Source: a virus
Virus record (IMG/VR): IMGVR_UViG_3300028837_001401
Coordinates: 1-61,086 of that record
Length of the DNA: 61,086 nucleotides
Strand: one strand, 5' to 3'
Part shown: positions 40,151 to 49,309 of the stretch, one piece after another
How the letters are laid out: every line of letters begins with the position of its first letter
Numbering within the stretch: the first letter of the stretch is position 1
Notes under the pieces: generated by a model
What the model was told of the DNA's origin: nothing
Databases searched by the model: none
What the model saw: only the letters and a program-made list of their open reading frames with translations
Position numbers and translations under genes: made by a program

Positions 40151-40226
40151 TGCGGGGTGGGGCAGTTGGTAGCCCGCTGGATTCATACTCCAGAGGTCGG
40201 AGGTTCAAATCCTCCCCCCGCTACCA
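40151..40226 (+). tRNA. tRNA-Met (CAT), initiator-like
   Basis: 76 bases. D-stem GGGC/GCCC, anticodon stem CTGGA/TCCAG with loop TTCATAC (anticodon CAT), T-arm GGAGG-TTCAAAT-CCTCC, encoded CCA. The first acceptor pair is T.T, a mismatch like the unpaired 1-72 of initiator tRNA. The anticodon stem has only two of the three G:C pairs expected. It could be elongator, initiator or Ile2. Confidence 0.85.
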
Positions 40227-40262
40227 TTATCTGTGTGCGAAAGGACAGAAAAGGGATGTTGA

Positions 40263-41855
40263 ATGTCTGAGATATTGACTGACGAGCAGTTTGGCGAGTT
40301 CATAGAGGCGGAACTTGCCTCTGCTCGGTTGACTGACTACGATGATTATAACAATATGTATTTTGGGAATTTCGATGCTCTGGATCTGCCGGCACATATC
40401 GAAGACTGCTTAAAGGTGGATCTGGCGACAAAATACAATATGTGTAAACCTGTGGTTGACACGAAGGTGCAGTATATTTGTGGTGCGCCTTTGTCAATCG
40501 AGGTCAAGACGGAGAGCAATGAGGAATTTGAGCAGACGGGAACACTTCCAGGTCAGGATGAGCGAAGTCGTGTGGAGGAGTTCCTGTATGGTGTATATAG
40601 AAACAACGGTCTCCTGTATCGAAACATGATCAAAGCCATCCGTGTGATGGCAAAGAAGGGTGACGTATTTGTCCGGGTTTGGTTTGATGAAGCGCCAAAG
40701 AACGTGATGCAGCGACTCTTTCAGAAGTTTAGCAATATGTTCAGGAGTGCTGATGCCCAGCAGCGTGAGTTTACTGACAAGTTCCAGATCCGTGTATTGA
40801 AGCCCGATGACTGCTTCCCGCGATACGAGTCTGACGACTACGAGTCATTGCAGTTCTGCGCTTTCGTATATACCGACTTCGATGAGCTGGAAGGCGAGAC
40901 ACGATTCGCTCAGGTGTGGTATCCTGAGCTGTTCCAGCTATTTGTCGAGAGGACGAAAATAGGGGGAAAGGAAACAGCGGAGCAGACAGAGGATGACAAA
41001 TACTGGGAGAAGCTAGAGGAGGATGAGAATCCCTACGGTTTCATCCCAATTATTCATATCAAAAATGGGATAGATGACACGGAGTTTGGCACAAGCGACC
41101 TCCATGTGATGCAGGATCTTCAGTACCTACTCGTGAAGACCGCCACCGATATGTGGCTCACGATGGACTATACTGCCTTCCAGAGAGTATTCATAACAGG
41201 AGCGATGACAAAGAGTGGGACAAAGTATGATGTCTCTCCTGGAACGGTTGTCGAGTTACCTGACAAGGATGCGAAGGTGATCATGGTGGAGGGCGGAAGT
41301 GTCGAGGGCTTCCTTGCCGCCATAAAGGAGCTCAAGTCTGCCATCTGCGAGGTGACACAGACCCCGCAGATCGCATTAGGAACGATTGAGAGTGGTGTAC
41401 CGTCCGGGTACGCTCTGAAAATACACTATCAGCCACTCGAAAATAAATGTAATGAGACGAAGGCGCTCCTGCAGGACGCCTTCCAGAGGGTGAATTGGAT
41501 GTTGTTTGCCATTGCTGCCGAGAATGGTGCTCCTGAGATCGGATTCTGGGACACGGAGATCCGGTTCCAGTCAGGTATACCTACTGATGATAAGATGTTG
41601 ACCGAAACTCTGGAAAAGCAGATCAACATGGAGATCAAGTCGAGAACGACAGCGATGCAGGAGATCGGGATCGAAGACATCGCCGCCGAGAAGCGACTGA
41701 TCGAGGCGGATTCGGAAGACATCTATGGTGGTGTGGAAGGTGACAGGGTGTTGGCAGAAGCTGAGGCACTCACGAGACAATTAGAGGAAGGCGGTATGCT
41801 GGAGGGTCTGATCGGCACGCCGAGACCAGAGGAAGTGGAGACGGAGACTGAGTAG
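40263..41855 (+). CDS. Portal protein
   Basis: 530 residues. YDDYNNMYFGNFDALDL, then VDLATKYNMCKPVVDTKVQYICGAPL, matches portal proteins of the SPP1 gp6 group; SDLHVMQDLQYLLVKTATDMWLTMDYTAF and GYALKIHYQPLENKC follow. Forms the dodecameric ring at the capsid vertex for DNA entry and exit. Acidic C-terminus. One-base overlap with the following methyltransferase. Confidence 0.85.
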   Translation: MSEILTDEQFGEFIEAELASARLTDYDDYNNMYFGNFDALDLPAHIEDCLKVDLATKYNMCKPVVDTKVQYICGAPLSIEVKTESNEEFEQTGTLPGQDERSRVEEFLYGVYRNNGLLYRNMIKAIRVMAKKGDVFVRVWFDEAPKNVMQRLFQKFSNMFRSADAQQREFTDKFQIRVLKPDDCFPRYESDDYESLQFCAFVYTDFDELEGETRFAQVWYPELFQLFVERTKIGGKETAEQTEDDKYWEKLEEDENPYGFIPIIHIKNGIDDTEFGTSDLHVMQDLQYLLVKTATDMWLTMDYTAFQRVFITGAMTKSGTKYDVSPGTVVELPDKDAKVIMVEGGSVEGFLAAIKELKSAICEVTQTPQIALGTIESGVPSGYALKIHYQPLENKCNETKALLQDAFQRVNWMLFAIAAENGAPEIGFWDTEIRFQSGIPTDDKMLTETLEKQINMEIKSRTTAMQEIGIEDIAAEKRLIEADSEDIYGGVEGDRVLAEAEALTRQLEEGGMLEGLIGTPRPEEVETETE

Positions 41856-43579
41856 TGAAGATATACCGACAGTGGGATCAGCATACTCTGTGGCACGGAT
41901 ACTGTCACAACACAATGTCAGAGATGGCAGATGACAGTAATGACTTGATTGTCACAGACCCGCCTTACGGGATCGGCTTCATGGGTAAGGACTGGGATAA
42001 GGCTCTCCCGCCGGTGGATGACTGGAGGGAATGTTTCCGTGTTCTGAAGCCCGGATCTTTCATGTTTGTGATGTGTATTCCACGGATGGACTGTCAAGCT
42101 CGGATGGTGATGAATCTGTCAGCGGCGGGATTCGATGTCTCCTTTACGCCAATATACTGGACTTTTGCGACGGGCTTCCCGAAGGCGATGAATGTGTCGA
42201 AGAAGCTGGATGAAAGGCTTGGCATGGAGAGGGAAGTTATTGAGGAACGATACAAAGGAAAGCATGAAGGTGGGTCATCATATCAATGGTCACAGATGGA
42301 TAATGAAAGTGGATATGCGCCAATCACCCTCCCAGTCTCCCCAGAAGCCCAGTCCCTCGATGGCGCTTACTCAGGCTTCCAGCCGAAGCCTGCTGTTGAA
42401 GTTATCCTGGTGTGTCAGAAGCCGTTCACGGTGAGGCACAGGCGGTCGGATGTATACAGGATACTGGAGGGAAAGTATGATTACTGGTATACGCAGAGGA
42501 AAAGTGTAATCGAGCCGAAGGAAGGCAGACAGGGGAATATAGACAAACTGAGCGAGAAGTGGGCGAAGGAACTGGAGCAGGTGGGTTATTCCCTGAAGGA
42601 TGGCGATGTTATCGAACGGAGGCTGGCACTCAGGGAGGGTCTCCAGGATGAGGTGATCGTCAACAGGTCGCAGGTTCTGTGGTCTCGACCATATAAGGAT
42701 ACAGACATCACGAGTTCGGTTACTCATGCTCTGGATACGGGACGCGGGGTGACGTGGCTTGAGGATTGCAAAATTCCCGCTAATGGAGAAAAGACAGGTG
42801 GCGATGGGTATTGGGGGATGTCACAAGCGAAAGGCTGGAATGCCAACAACGTGCCTTATAAAAGAGATGATATGGTACAGAGAACTAACAACGGCCGCTT
42901 TCCCGCCAACCTCCTGGTTTCAGACGATGTGCTTAATGATGGGGTGGAGAGGCAATCTGGGGGAAGAAGTGGTTTAATTAAAAGTCAATGGTTAGCCCAA
43001 TGTCGGGCAGGTGAGGAAGTTCCAATACTAAATCCATCAGCAGCAAGTTCAGGATCATTCTCTCGCTATTTCTCTCTTGACAAATGGGCACAGGAGCACC
43101 TCCCCGATTCAGTTTTGAGGACGTTCCCATTCCTGATCGTTCCGAAGCCGAGCAAGCGTGAGAAAAATGCCGGGCTGGACGGTCTGGAAGATAAGCAGAT
43201 GTATAACTGTGACGGATCGTGGGGGTCGTTAGAGATATTCGGCACGACTGATGGTGGAAGGAAGCCAAGAAAGAATAACCATCCGACGTGTAAGCCAGTG
43301 ACTTTGATGAGTTATCTGATAGAGATGGGTAGCAGGCCTGGTGACGTGGTATATGATCCATATATGGGTTCCGGGTCAACGGGAGTTGCGTGTGTCCACA
43401 CAGGTCGGTCGTTTCGTGGGTCGGATATAGATGAGGAATACTGTGAAATAAGTGCTCTCAGGATGATGCACGCCATGGGCGAGATGACAGACGAAGAGGC
43501 GGTCTCCAAACTGACGAGAGCCATGGTGGGTGCGTTTATTGAGACTCAGGAGCAACTGGAATTGAGCTATAATGAATAA
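41855..43579 (+). CDS. DNA N4/N6-methyltransferase (DPPY, N-terminal catalytic motif)
   Basis: 574 residues from GTG 41855. Motif IV TDPPYGIGFMGKDWD is at about 35-50. Motif I comes at the end (VYDPYMGSGSTGVACVHTGRSFRGSD, about 515-540), the order of beta-class enzymes. The middle 300 residues likely hold target recognition. Its place between portal and head morphogenesis genes is unusual for a methylase. It probably protects or marks DNA against restriction. Confidence 0.93.
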   Translation: MKIYRQWDQHTLWHGYCHNTMSEMADDSNDLIVTDPPYGIGFMGKDWDKALPPVDDWRECFRVLKPGSFMFVMCIPRMDCQARMVMNLSAAGFDVSFTPIYWTFATGFPKAMNVSKKLDERLGMEREVIEERYKGKHEGGSSYQWSQMDNESGYAPITLPVSPEAQSLDGAYSGFQPKPAVEVILVCQKPFTVRHRRSDVYRILEGKYDYWYTQRKSVIEPKEGRQGNIDKLSEKWAKELEQVGYSLKDGDVIERRLALREGLQDEVIVNRSQVLWSRPYKDTDITSSVTHALDTGRGVTWLEDCKIPANGEKTGGDGYWGMSQAKGWNANNVPYKRDDMVQRTNNGRFPANLLVSDDVLNDGVERQSGGRSGLIKSQWLAQCRAGEEVPILNPSAASSGSFSRYFSLDKWAQEHLPDSVLRTFPFLIVPKPSKREKNAGLDGLEDKQMYNCDGSWGSLEIFGTTDGGRKPRKNNHPTCKPVTLMSYLIEMGSRPGDVVYDPYMGSGSTGVACVHTGRSFRGSDIDEEYCEISALRMMHAMGEMTDEEAVSKLTRAMVGAFIETQEQLELSYNE

Positions 43580-44504
43580 ATATGTCGTATACTTACTAGC
43601 CGCCCGGGTGAGGGAATTGACCTTGCTCCAGAGTCAACAGGTGGTGATGGATCAGCTTCTCCTGGAGGCACATGAAGAGATCAGCCTGTATTTATCGAGA
43701 GCGGCACACGATATGGATTCACACATCAGGGTTGCGAAGATGATAGAGGTTCAGGCGCAGATCGAGGGAATGATGGATGGTGTGATCAATCAGATCCGTG
43801 ACGATATGATGAAGAACCTGACAATCTCCGCCAAGTATGCTGCTGATGGACGGGTTCTGGCAGGTCGAGCGTTCCTGAACGACGTAATGCCAGAGATGAG
43901 CGATATGGCGATGAGGATCTTTGCGACAGTGCCCGCCGATGCGGTCAGGGCAGCGGTGTCACGTTTAGTGCAGGCGAAGACGTTATCAGACAGGATATGG
44001 GATCTGAGGAAGTTCACACAGGACGCCATAGCGAAGACTGTGGCAAAGGGAATAATACAGGGAAAGTCAGCATACAGGCTCTCTAAGGAACTGGAGGGCT
44101 TTCTGAAGTTACGAGGTAAGGCATACAAAACATTCGATCAGAGGATGTCCAGTCTGTATAGCCCCTCATGGAAACAAGCGTGGAGAAAGAAAGGGAGTCT
44201 CTCATATAACGCCTATAGGCTAGCGAGGACAGAGATCAACCATGCGTTCCGAGAGGCTTCCATACTATCAGCAGAGCGGGCGCCGTGGGTAGATGGTGTG
44301 AAGTGGAATCTTAGCGCATCGCACCCGAAGCCCGATATTTGTGATGACTGGGCGACACAAGACATTGACGGTCTGGGGTCGGGGTGCTACTTACCGAGAA
44401 ACGCTCCTGTAGATCACCCGAATGGATTATGTTTTTTAACAGATGTGTTAGCCCCTCCGGAGGTAGCGCATCAGAGGATAATGGAATATGCGATGGCCGC
44501 CTGA
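43572..44504 (+). CDS. Head morphogenesis (SPP1 gp7 / Mu F-like) protein
   Basis: 310 residues, overlapping the methylase by 8 bases. Helical N-terminus; C-terminal RLARTEINHAFREASI, VDGVKWNLSASHPKPDICDDW and VDHPNGLCF give the RTE...C...HPxxxC pattern of the Mu F family. A minor capsid protein that rides with the portal. Confidence 0.78.
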   Translation: MNKYVVYLLAARVRELTLLQSQQVVMDQLLLEAHEEISLYLSRAAHDMDSHIRVAKMIEVQAQIEGMMDGVINQIRDDMMKNLTISAKYAADGRVLAGRAFLNDVMPEMSDMAMRIFATVPADAVRAAVSRLVQAKTLSDRIWDLRKFTQDAIAKTVAKGIIQGKSAYRLSKELEGFLKLRGKAYKTFDQRMSSLYSPSWKQAWRKKGSLSYNAYRLARTEINHAFREASILSAERAPWVDGVKWNLSASHPKPDICDDWATQDIDGLGSGCYLPRNAPVDHPNGLCFLTDVLAPPEVAHQRIMEYAMAA

Positions 44505-44519
44505 TGGTGGTTATTTTAT

Positions 44520-44551
44520 TTGACATATATGCTTACTTACAGACTAAGTAA
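44520..44551 (+). promoter_or_regulatory. CTTACTTA palindrome, copy 4, with an adjacent TTGACA
   Basis: Seven perfect pairs TTACTTA/TAAGTAA around CAGAC (44532-44551). A consensus -35-like TTGACA sits directly upstream at 44520-44525. The start codon of the scaffold gene follows at 44564. This may be a promoter with an operator between scaffold/capsid and upstream genes. Confidence 0.55.
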
Positions 44552-44563
44552 AAGGAGATAAAG

Positions 44564-45517
44564 ATGGCAAAGCCTGAAGGCGACACGCCAGTGACAAAGA
44601 TACTTAAAAGAGTGGTCAAGAGAGATGGGGGTCAGGATGATCCTGCCCCTGTGGAGACGGAAACTGAGGATGTGCCTGAGACGGATGAACCTGATCAGGA
44701 TGTTGATGAGACAGAAGACGCCGAGCCTGATGTGGAAACAGAGGATGTCTCTGATGAGGACTCCGAAGATGACCCAGCCGGTGAGGCGATAGATGCCGAG
44801 GTGGATAAGCCTGACGATGAGGATGAGAGTGAGGGTGACGCTGACGAAACGCAGACACAAACCTACTCTCCGGAATACGTGAAGAAGTTGCGGGAGGAGG
44901 CCAAGAGACGCCGTCTGGAGGCGACGAAGGCAAAAGACAAACTCGCTGAGCTTGAGTCGAAGCAAAAAGAGGCGAGGAAAAAAGCCGAACGGGCGAAGAT
45001 GGATGAGGTCTCTCGGTTACAGGCAGAACTCAAGGAAAAGGATGAGCAACTGGAGGTTCTGGAACTGGGCATCACACAGGTGGCGAAAGAGAATGCTGTC
45101 ATCACTAAAGCAACACAGATGGGGTTCAGGAACGCCAAAGATGCCGTGATTCTGTTGAGCAATGTAATGGACGATCTGGAACTGTCAGAGGACGGTGAGG
45201 TTGATCCGATAGAGCTTGAGGAAGCATTATCGAACTTAGCCGTGGAGCGCCCATACCTCATCGAAGACAAACCTAAGGCGGTCGTGAGTAAGAAAGTGGT
45301 AGTTTCGGCTGATCGAAAAGGGGAGGACTCCAAACGGAAGGCCTCAAGTTCGAGAAAGTCGAAAGATAAGGAAATTGACGATCAACTTACAAAGGAAATA
45401 ATTGAGGCTAATGCCAAAGGAGACGGACACACTGCGTTTGCGAAAACGTGGGAGCGCCGGCTCCGGAGGGCGGGGAAGTTCGGAAACCCCATCTGGCAAG
45501 GCCGCAAGATAACATAA
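44564..45517 (+). CDS. Capsid scaffolding protein
   Basis: 317 residues after AAAAGGAG. A long acidic N-terminal half (Asp/Glu/Thr-rich, about 20-100), then a coiled coil (KKLREEAKRRRLEATKAKDKLAELE) to about 190, and a basic C-terminus. This charge pattern and the position just before the capsid gene are typical of phage scaffolds, which bind capsid subunits through the basic end and leave the head. Confidence 0.82.
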   Translation: MAKPEGDTPVTKILKRVVKRDGGQDDPAPVETETEDVPETDEPDQDVDETEDAEPDVETEDVSDEDSEDDPAGEAIDAEVDKPDDEDESEGDADETQTQTYSPEYVKKLREEAKRRRLEATKAKDKLAELESKQKEARKKAERAKMDEVSRLQAELKEKDEQLEVLELGITQVAKENAVITKATQMGFRNAKDAVILLSNVMDDLELSEDGEVDPIELEEALSNLAVERPYLIEDKPKAVVSKKVVVSADRKGEDSKRKASSSRKSKDKEIDDQLTKEIIEANAKGDGHTAFAKTWERRLRRAGKFGNPIWQGRKIT

Positions 45518-45534
45518 ATGGAGTGAGAGTATAA

Positions 45535-46656
45535 ATGGCGATTGCAGGTCTGGCACGCACGTATGATCAAAGTACAGCGGCAAGGGAGGATCTCGAAGAC
45601 ACAATAGCGATGATCAGCCCGACTGATACACCGTTGTTCGCTCTGATGAACCGTGCGCCAGTAAGTAATATCAAACACGAATGGCTCGAAGACGCTCTGC
45701 GTGGTATGAACGACACACTGTCTGCCGCTATGGCGAGCGATGGCGGTAGTGTTACGATGTTTGTCAACAACGGAGCTGCCCGGTGGCCGATTGCATCGAA
45801 CTTCCCGATCCTTCTAAGGATCGATGAGGAGATAATGCTGGCTACAGCGAGAACGGGTAGCAATGTCACAGTTACGAGAGACTATAACAGCACAGGAACA
45901 GCGGCTCACTCAAGTTCTGCCCGGGTTGAGATTATATCCGACAAAGGACTTGAAGGAGCAGACGCCCGGTCGGCGTTTGCACAGACCCGCACACGACCGT
46001 ATAACGCAAGTGAAATATTCGATGCGACAATACAGGTCTCCGGGTCGGAGCAGGCGACGATCCTGGCGGGTATATCTGGAACTGAGGCGGACTACCAAGC
46101 CGAGCAGCGTCTCAAAGAGATGAAGATTCAGCTTGAGAAAGCCATCATTACAGGAACGCTTGTCGATGGAACAACAACCACCTACAGGTCGATGGGTGGA
46201 TTGTGGCATTTCATCAGCACGAACAAAGCTAACGCCGTTGGGGCAGCCATAACTGGTGACGATATCGAAGCGGATGCCAGGGCATGTTTTGACGCCGGCG
46301 GAAATCCGTCGGTGATAATGTGCAACAGTTACCTTGCCGAGCGGATAACGCACATCTATAACGACAGGATCAGGTCTGAGCCCGAGACGATTCTCGGCGG
46401 TGCCCAGATTCAGCGTATCCGACTGCCTGTGGCAGGCATGGGTGAATTGGCGATAATTGTCAATAGATGGTGTCCGCCTTATGAATATTATATCCTGTCA
46501 ATGGATAAGATATTCCTGGGTCGGTTCAGACCGTTTTTCTTCCAGGATCTTGCGCTGACTGGTGACGCTGTGAAGTCACAGATCATCGGTGAGTATACGC
46601 TGATCGTGAAAAACGAGAAGGCACATGCCCGCAGGTACGGACTAGCGCTTAGCTAA
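45535..46656 (+). CDS. Major capsid protein (SU10 family, HK97 fold)
   Basis: 373 residues. ISPTDTPLFALMNRAPVSNIKHEWLEDAL opens the SU10-type domain; SGSEQATILAGISG, MCNSYLAERIT and IVNRWCPPYEYYILSMDKIFLG follow. Directly after the scaffold gene. It has the HK97 fold and makes the icosahedral shell. The start is ATG 45535; the ribosome site is GGAGTGAG. Confidence 0.9.
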   Translation: MAIAGLARTYDQSTAAREDLEDTIAMISPTDTPLFALMNRAPVSNIKHEWLEDALRGMNDTLSAAMASDGGSVTMFVNNGAARWPIASNFPILLRIDEEIMLATARTGSNVTVTRDYNSTGTAAHSSSARVEIISDKGLEGADARSAFAQTRTRPYNASEIFDATIQVSGSEQATILAGISGTEADYQAEQRLKEMKIQLEKAIITGTLVDGTTTTYRSMGGLWHFISTNKANAVGAAITGDDIEADARACFDAGGNPSVIMCNSYLAERITHIYNDRIRSEPETILGGAQIQRIRLPVAGMGELAIIVNRWCPPYEYYILSMDKIFLGRFRPFFFQDLALTGDAVKSQIIGEYTLIVKNEKAHARRYGLALS

Positions 46657-46672
46657 ACGTAAACTCTAAACT

Positions 46673-46707
46673 GGGGTAGCGTTTAGCTGCCCCTCCTTTC
46701 AGGAGGG
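46673..46707 (+). promoter_or_regulatory. Overlapping hairpins covering the next ribosome-binding site
   Basis: Hairpin A: GGGGTAGC (46673-46680) pairs with GCTGCCCC (46686-46693). Hairpin B: CCCTCCT (46691-46697) pairs with AGGAGGG (46701-46707), burying the ribosome site of the gene at 46717. They share 46691-46693, so only one can form. A ninefold inverted repeat (46651-46659 with 46680-46688) overlaps too. Confidence 0.55.
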
Positions 46708-46716
46708 TGATATTGA

Positions 46717-47109
46717 ATGGGTAATTACGGATCGAGTTTCTGCCCCAGGTTGAATAGGCTCGGTGTGACGAGTCAGCTTATAGTGACTGGGGTAATTGGC
46801 ACACGACATCTGGCGGCTGGTGCTGTCACTAATGCAAAAGTTCCCGACGGTGGGCTTACCCTGGGTACTGCAAAATCAGGGTCAACGTGTGGTAAGTTGG
46901 ATGCGGCGTATGTGGAATTCAGCACAGCCGCCAGCAATACACAGGTTACTGTGGCTCATGGACTCGGTAGAGCCCCCGTGGGTATGGAAGTTGTGATGCA
47001 GGACAAACCGGGTGTGCTCTATAGAGGTACAGCGGCCGCTTTCACAGCGACAAATATGTGGGTAAAGACAAACATGGGAACGGTTGTCTTTACACTCAGA
47101 GTATTCTAA
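46717..47109 (+). CDS. Probable capsid-decoration or minor structural protein
   Basis: 130 residues. Low-complexity N-terminus and a beta-rich C-terminus (EFSTAASNTQVTVAHGLGRAPVGMEVVM). It sits directly after the capsid gene, in the usual place for a decoration or fibre-like protein. The ribosome site is in a hairpin. Family not recognised. Confidence 0.55.
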   Translation: MGNYGSSFCPRLNRLGVTSQLIVTGVIGTRHLAAGAVTNAKVPDGGLTLGTAKSGSTCGKLDAAYVEFSTAASNTQVTVAHGLGRAPVGMEVVMQDKPGVLYRGTAAAFTATNMWVKTNMGTVVFTLRVF

Positions 47110-47111
47110 TA

Positions 47112-47130
47112 ATCCACCCACAAGGTGGAT
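47112..47130 (+). other. Hairpin after the structural gene
   Basis: ATCCACC (47112-47118) pairs with GGTGGAT (47124-47130) over a 5-base loop. It lies immediately after the stop, and forms a double-hairpin with the next one. Confidence 0.45.
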
Positions 47131-47137
47131 GATAAGG

Positions 47138-47180
47138 CCGCCTCTTTCCCGAACATGGAGAGAGGCGGTCGCTTTATTTC
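47138..47180 (+). terminator. Probable terminator
   Basis: CCGCCTCT (47138-47145) pairs with AGAGGCGG (47161-47168), followed by TCGCTTTATTT. The U-tract is interrupted, so termination would be partial, letting less transcription through into the glycan genes. Confidence 0.5.
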
Positions 47181-47193
47181 AGGGAGACGATGT

Positions 47194-48636
47194 ATGAATG
47201 CAGACAACGAGCAAATGATGCAAATGATTTCCAGAAACACTGTCCGAGCGAGAATTATGGACTGGATAGACAACTTCAAGGCAAACTTACCGAGGGTGCA
47301 TGGGGGTTACGGGATCGCCTCGATGCTTGCCTGTTTTGGAGGCAAAGTACCCTGCATAATAGTTGGGAGCGGCCCGACTCTGGACTGGAACATAAAGGAT
47401 CTCAAGGATGTAGGCAACAGGGCGTGCATCCTGTGTTGTGACAGTGCTACCAAGGCGCTTCTGAAGGAAGGCATCCGCCCGCATATAGTTGTAACAACGG
47501 ACTCAAAAGGGCGTGTAGCGGACTTCATTGACGGGTGTGATGGTCTCAATTTCGTGGTTGACACGTTTGTTCATCCACGGACTATCGAAGCGATAGAGAA
47601 GAACGAGAACAGCAGGGTCTACTTCTACAACACGATGGATGTGGAGATGTGTCCATTCACATCGCATTTGAATGACAAGACGGGCTTTATCGGCAATCTA
47701 GGGACAGGTGGGTGTGTGGCAACGACCGCATGGTTCTTAGCGGTCGCTTTCTTAACAGCGGAGCCTGACATCCTTGTGGGTCTTCCGGAGAGTTTCTACG
47801 ATCCTGGGAGGATGTATGCCACTGTTGTGGAGAACACTGTCAGCACAGAGCCATACCAGACTATTCCAGACATGGTGGAGGACATCCACGGCAGGACGTG
47901 TTACACGTATCCTGCACTGTTATCCTTCGCTCACTGGTTTCATGACTCTTTCAAGAGAATTCCGACAGTGCATATCAACGCATCGGAGGGCGGCATACTG
48001 AAAGATCATATACTCAACATGCCACTCCGGCATGTTGTTGACAAGTATTTGACAAAAGAATATGACATCGAGGGGATGCTCTTTGCGAAGGAAATACAAG
48101 CGCAGGGGATCATTGACAGGGTTCTAGCAAGTCAGCCTGCGGGTGTGGATCTGCCTTTCGATATTCAAGCCGAAAAGCCACTGATGACAATTTTACTGGA
48201 CGGGCCGTCACTGATGAACCTCGCTCTCCGGATGGGATCTGAGGTAAATGAGGTCAAGAATCGGGTAGAGCGACTGCGTGGTCTGGGTTTGAATATAGAT
48301 GAAGGTGTTACTCAGCAAGGGACTGAGGATGGGGTAGTAAACGTACCGACGTTCCAGCTTATTGGGTTACAGGGTGATATTGAGCAGCCCAATGAGCGAG
48401 AGGTCATCGAGGTAACACTTCCGTCAGCACAGGTCGGTCAGGTTGGTCAGGAGACGACTCAACTGGTGGGAGCGAAGCCAGTAGATCAGGAGACTGAGGT
48501 AGCTGAACCAGATGACAATCGGGTTCAGATCAACACAGTGCTTAGGGAAGTCATAGGAGCGAGAAATAATGTCGAAGAGGAGAAAAGCTCTTGCAGTGAT
48601 ATGTGCGAGGGCGGGCAGCAAGGGTCTGAAGGATAA
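47194..48636 (+). CDS. DUF115 / Maf-like (MptE-like fold) glycosyltransferase candidate
   Basis: 480 residues from ATG 47194. CIIVGSGPTLDWNIKDLKDV, CCDSATKALLKEGIRPHIVVTTD and FIGNLGTGGCVATTAWFLA match DUF115, the family of the motility accessory factors (Maf) that transfer nonulosonic acids to flagellin in several bacteria. It precedes the CMP-nonulosonate synthetase, so a sialyl- or legionaminyl-type transferase role is attractive. The C-terminal 80 residues are acidic and repetitive. The target may be a virion protein. Confidence 0.72.
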   Translation: MNADNEQMMQMISRNTVRARIMDWIDNFKANLPRVHGGYGIASMLACFGGKVPCIIVGSGPTLDWNIKDLKDVGNRACILCCDSATKALLKEGIRPHIVVTTDSKGRVADFIDGCDGLNFVVDTFVHPRTIEAIEKNENSRVYFYNTMDVEMCPFTSHLNDKTGFIGNLGTGGCVATTAWFLAVAFLTAEPDILVGLPESFYDPGRMYATVVENTVSTEPYQTIPDMVEDIHGRTCYTYPALLSFAHWFHDSFKRIPTVHINASEGGILKDHILNMPLRHVVDKYLTKEYDIEGMLFAKEIQAQGIIDRVLASQPAGVDLPFDIQAEKPLMTILLDGPSLMNLALRMGSEVNEVKNRVERLRGLGLNIDEGVTQQGTEDGVVNVPTFQLIGLQGDIEQPNEREVIEVTLPSAQVGQVGQETTQLVGAKPVDQETEVAEPDDNRVQINTVLREVIGARNNVEEEKSSCSDMCEGGQQGSEG

Positions 48637-49282
48637 GAACTTTGCGAAGGTGCAGGACAAGCCACTGATCTGGTATTCATGCAACGCCGCTCTATCGGCG
48701 AAAAGTCTCTCCAGGACACTGGTGTCGAGTGACAGTGATGTCATACTGTCACTCGCCGCCGAGTATGGTGTGGAAACCCTGAAGCGACCCGATCAGTATG
48801 CGACTGACACGTCTCGTATCGAGGAGGCGATGATCCATGCTCTCGAATTCGCTGAGAGCGATGGTGAGCGATATGACTTGGTTGCCTTACTACAGAACTC
48901 CAGTCCAATGAGGATCGGGCAGGACATTGATGGTGCGGTGGCTCAGATGGGTGCGTGTTGGGATGAAGCCGACTCGGTAATGTCTGTGAACACGGTGATC
49001 GGCAGTCACCCTCTGAAGATGAAGAAAATCACTGATGGGGGTCTCCTGGTGCCGTTCATTGACAACCATGGTCTTTACAGGCGACAGGACTACCCGCCTG
49101 TGTTTGAAGAAAATGGTTGTGTGTATGTGGTCAAGAGATCATATCTGTTGGAACACCACAGGGTAATCGCTGAGAGATGTGTACCGTATTTCATCGACCC
49201 TGTCAGGTCGTTTGATGTGCATGACGATAACGACTTGATTGTTGTAGAGGCACTCATGAAAAAAAGGGGTGTGGGATTATAG
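48569..49282 (+). CDS. neuA: CMP-N-acetylneuraminate (nonulosonate) cytidylyltransferase
   Basis: 237 residues, overlapping the DUF115 gene by 68 bases. CARAGSKGLKDKN (nucleotide loop), LVSSDSD, LLQNSSPMR and FEENGCVYVV then SFDVHDDNDL are the family blocks. It joins a nine-carbon sugar to CMP. It lacks the C-terminal phosphatase domain of some bacterial NeuA; a separate KdsC-like phosphatase lies 2.5 kb downstream. Confidence 0.92.
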   Translation: MSKRRKALAVICARAGSKGLKDKNFAKVQDKPLIWYSCNAALSAKSLSRTLVSSDSDVILSLAAEYGVETLKRPDQYATDTSRIEEAMIHALEFAESDGERYDLVALLQNSSPMRIGQDIDGAVAQMGACWDEADSVMSVNTVIGSHPLKMKKITDGGLLVPFIDNHGLYRRQDYPPVFEENGCVYVVKRSYLLEHHRVIAERCVPYFIDPVRSFDVHDDNDLIVVEALMKKRGVGL

Positions 49283-49309
49283 TAACAAATTACACACGGA
49301 GGAAAACAA

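Noticed and set aside
40076-40270. Open frame across the tRNA-Trp and tRNA-Met genes
   Set aside because: It runs through two confident tRNA genes and has no ribosome-binding site.
44616-44965. Reverse-strand and alternate-frame repetitive proteins opposite the scaffold gene
   Set aside because: The acidic, repetitive scaffold sequence creates long open frames on the other strand by composition alone.
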